A stretch of 6,060 bases of DNA from Fischerella sp. (lineage in GTDB: Bacteria; Cyanobacteriota; Cyanobacteriia; Cyanobacteriales; Nostocaceae). The position numbers and the translations under genes are program-made. Numbering within the stretch: position 1 is the first letter of the stretch; every line of letters begins with the position of its first letter. The stretch is taken from NCBI GenBank assembly GCA_026419705.1, contig JANZYY010000321.1, positions 1-6,060 on the forward strand, written 5' to 3'. This document shows positions 5,747-6,060 of this stretch, piece after piece. Below the pieces are notes generated by a model. That model did no database searches. It was not told where the DNA came from and worked only from the letters and a program-made list of their open reading frames with translations.

Positions 5747-6060
5747 ATGGCTTTAGACCAACGCAAACATGCTATTGGTATATTTCCCAGTCTTCAAGCT
5801 ATGGAACAGGCTCTCAAGCAACTTAGAGAAGCTGGCTTATCTTTGGATAAAGTGTCGATAATTGCCAAAGATGAAGGACGCAACCACCGAATTGCTAGTA
5901 AAGCAGGTGAAGTTGCTACATTGGGTGCGATCGCCGGTGGTGCAGCAGGAAGTATAGTGGGCTTATTAGAAGGTTTGATCGCATTAACAATACCTGGAGT
6001 AGGTTCGGTTGTAGCAGCAGGGGCTTTCTTGGCAAATACACTTATAGGTAGTGGACTTGG
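5747..6060 (+). CDS. YflT-like general stress type protein, paralogue of the left-edge gene (3' end cut by window)
   Basis: ATG (5747-5749) opens a frame that stays open for 104 codons to the window edge, so the C-terminus is missing. The ribosome site is weak (GGA nine bases upstream). Residues 6-41 (RKHAIGIFPSLQ...LDKVSIIAK) repeat the N-terminal module of the left-edge protein, with the same RK-x-A-[VI]-G-x-FP-x-LQ opening. A Gly/Ala-rich hydrophobic region follows (about 59 onward) and includes GLLEGLIALTIPGVGSVVAAG, which matches GLEALIIPGVGPFLAAG in the paralogue. It has only a short basic linker where the paralogue has about 20 extra residues with the TDRGD repeats. The function is unknown; the family is linked to stress and cold response. 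HIP1 (5927-5934) lies in the gene. Confidence 0.87.
   Translation, partial: MALDQRKHAIGIFPSLQAMEQALKQLREAGLSLDKVSIIAKDEGRNHRIASKAGEVATLGAIAGGAAGSIVGLLEGLIALTIPGVGSVVAAGAFLANTLIGSGL

Overview
The window looks like chromosomal DNA of a filamentous (Nostocales-type) cyanobacterium. Five perfect copies of the cyanobacterial HIP1 octamer GCGATCGC occur in 6 kb, where fewer than one is expected by chance. The AT-rich intergenic DNA, the short inverted repeats and the type of protein families fit the same group. The species cannot be named from sequence alone.

Layout. At the left edge (1-543, minus) is a gene for a glycine-rich protein of the YflT-like/'general stress protein' type, cut by the window end. 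A 500-base gene-free stretch follows, holding several inverted repeats. Next come two minus-strand genes two bases apart: a CaCA-family cation exchanger (upstream, 2369-3424) and an APC-family amino acid permease (downstream, 1044-2366), almost certainly one operon. The following kilobase (3428-4470) has no large gene. It holds two short minus-strand reading frames that look like a small gene or a decayed one, a 26-base perfect palindrome, a 34-codon C-terminal scrap of an IS630-type transposase and a short 8-base tandem repeat. An AI-2E/PerM-family membrane protein (4471-5505, minus) follows. Facing away from it is a second member of the stress-protein family (5747 to the right edge, plus).

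How the parts relate. Three polytopic membrane proteins lie between two paralogous stress-type genes that are transcribed outward, so the region reads as a membrane transport and stress neighbourhood. The most interesting signal is not a gene. A tandem TCAC-N7-TCAC box occurs three times in intergenic DNA, each copy in the same orientation relative to the next gene: 5' of the small reading frames ahead of the exchanger, 5' of the AI-2E family gene, and 5' of the right-hand stress gene. Its 11-base period resembles sites bound by OmpR/PhoB-type response regulators, which suggests a small regulon. I see no convincing new enzymatic, defence or mobile system. The novelty candidates are the shared box, the unrecognised small reading frames and the dispersed hairpins.
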